Positions 63,513 to 64,000 of a stretch of 64,000 nucleotides of DNA are shown here, one piece after another (the stretch's first letter is position 1; each line of letters begins with the position of its first letter). The DNA lies in the NCBI RefSeq assembly GCF_001005825.1, contig NZ_LBHV01000010.1, positions 62,001 through 126,000 on the forward strand. The letters run 5' to 3'. This DNA is from Rhizobium sp. LC145 (lineage in GTDB: Bacteria; Pseudomonadota; Alphaproteobacteria; Rhizobiales; Rhizobiaceae). The translations under genes were made by a program, and so were the position numbers. The notes under the pieces are model-generated. The model did no database searches. It worked only from the letters and a program-made list of their open reading frames with translations, and was not told the DNA's origin.

Positions 63513-63682
63513 CCGAAGGCAGGTCTCCTGGCTCGCGAATCAGACGCCCACATCCGCCTTCCCGGGGAAACCCAGTGGCATTTGGATGGAAGCTTTCCGC
63601 TTACAGTTGCGGGGGCAGCCGCGGGCTCGACGGGTCCCTCCGTCTCACCGCATTCCCTCTCTAGGCCCTTTCGGGCGCCATC
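63513..63682 (-). promoter_or_regulatory. Cobalamin riboswitch in the cbtB leader
   Basis: Reverse-strand RNA contains the conserved elements in order: GGCGCCCGAAAGGGCCTAGAG, GGGAATGCGGTGAG, GCGGCTGCCCCCGCAACTGTAAGCGG, GCCACTGGGTTTCCC and GCCAGGAGACCTGCC (B12 box, 63518-63532). It sits between a promoter (63692-63719) and cbtB, so B12 should repress cbtB-cbtA-cobO-cobQ. Confidence 0.95.
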
Positions 63683-63691
63683 GACCGCTCC

Positions 63692-63719
63692 ACTATAGCC
63701 GAATTCGGTCCTGCGGCAA
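63692..63719 (-). promoter_or_regulatory. Predicted promoter of the cbtB riboswitch transcript
   Basis: On the minus strand TTGCCG (63719-63714), 16 nt, TATAGT (63697-63692). The expected start, near 63685, falls just before the riboswitch 5' end, which supports the call. Confidence 0.55.
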
Positions 63720-63735
63720 TCGCCTTTGCGACGCA

Positions 63736-63764
63736 TTGACATGCGCGGGCGACCGGGCTTACTT
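63736..63764 (+). promoter_or_regulatory. Predicted promoter of the rightward riboswitch transcript
   Basis: TTGACA (63736-63741), 17 nt, TTACTT (63759-63764); the -10 is weak. The expected start near 63771 lies just before the riboswitch at 63775. Confidence 0.55.
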
Positions 63765-63774
63765 GGAAGAAGAC

Positions 63775-63950
63775 GGTCCTTTTCCGGCAACGGGGAAGGC
63801 CAAGAGGGAATGCGGTGAGACCTCGAGCAGGGTCAAAGCCGCGGCTGCCCCCGCAACTGTAAGCGGAGAGCCCGGGCCAAAAAGCCACTGGAGAGATCCG
63901 GGAAGGCGGGCCAGACGGCGAAGACCCGCGAGCCAGGAGACCTGCCGTCA
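63775..63950 (+). promoter_or_regulatory. Second cobalamin riboswitch, controlling genes beyond the window
   Basis: The plus strand has GGGAATGCGGTGAG (63806-63819), GCGGCTGCCCCCGCAACTGTAAGCGG-type core (63841-63866), AAGCCACTGG and the B12 box GCCAGGAGACCTGCC (63932-63946). The downstream GC-rich sequence to the window end is presumably the expression platform. The regulated gene is not visible; a cob gene is likely. Confidence 0.95.
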
Positions 63951-64000
63951 AAGACATCATGCTTCGCCGGGCGGGGTGCTCCGGATCGAGGATTTCGTTC

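Noticed and set aside
63960..64000. ATG at 63960 as the start of the riboswitch-controlled gene
   Set aside because: It begins right after the B12 box within a GC-rich stretch that looks like the expression platform, has no ribosome site, and only 14 codons are visible.

Overview
The window is a chromosomal segment from an alphaproteobacterium, most likely a Rhizobiaceae-type member of the Hyphomicrobiales (Rhizobium/Agrobacterium/Ensifer-like). The evidence is the gene order around the replication origin, the DUF1013 regulator TrcR, GANTC sites, a GTTC-N7-GTTC type LexA box, perfect and near-perfect parS sites, the large NAD-glutamate dehydrogenase, the aerobic cobalamin genes and cbtAB. G+C is high throughout. 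I see no rRNA, tRNA, CRISPR, transposase or prophage gene.

Region 1 (1-16.8 kb) is the origin and segregation region. The minus-strand run PPDK-regulator/maf/aroE/coaE/dnaQ diverges from the plus-strand run hemE-hemJ-rho-mnmE-mnmG-rsmG-parA-parB. The 402-nt gap between them (3425-3826) has the gene context of the Caulobacter and Sinorhizobium chromosomal origin, with DnaA-box-like 9-mers, three GANTC sites and an AT-rich flank. parS sites lie at the aroE/maf junction, the mnmE/mnmG junction and inside rsmG. Weaker versions occur in prpE and upstream of pdxY. holA-lptE-leuS follow as an overlapping minus-strand set.

Region 2 (16.9-46.5 kb) is housekeeping metabolism. It holds a YggS protein, two acyl-CoA synthetases (prpE, acs) flanking trcR, small stress and assembly genes, htpX, rsmB, a heparinase II/III-like protein, purH, an UMF1 transporter, a 1590-residue glutamate dehydrogenase, pdxY, carbonic anhydrase, a lytic transglycosylase, asd, an MHS-type transporter with a large periplasmic insertion, leuB/ridA-like/leuD, and a CoA-ester-lyase-like gene with a DUF1737 gene.

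Region 3 (46.6-53.3 kb) is the SOS mutagenesis cassette imuA-imuB-dnaE2, with an exact alphaproteobacterial LexA box just upstream, flanked by a zincin-type metallopeptidase and a stand-alone Lrp ligand-binding domain. Region 4 (53.6-58.5 kb) looks like a pipecolate/lysine catabolic cluster: LysR regulator, FAD amino-acid oxidase, ALDH7-type semialdehyde dehydrogenase and a P1 peptidase.

Region 5 (58.5-64 kb) is cobalamin synthesis and cobalt uptake: cobC and cobD diverging with overlapping start codons, then cobQ, cobO, cbtA, cbtB. A cobalamin riboswitch precedes cbtB, and a second, divergent riboswitch controls genes beyond the window edge. I found no clearly undescribed multi-gene system. 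The features most worth a second look are the parS/oriC layout, a 12-G tract inside cobC, a nested palindrome after purH, the inserted domain in the MHS transporter, and two tiny ORFs upstream of that transporter.
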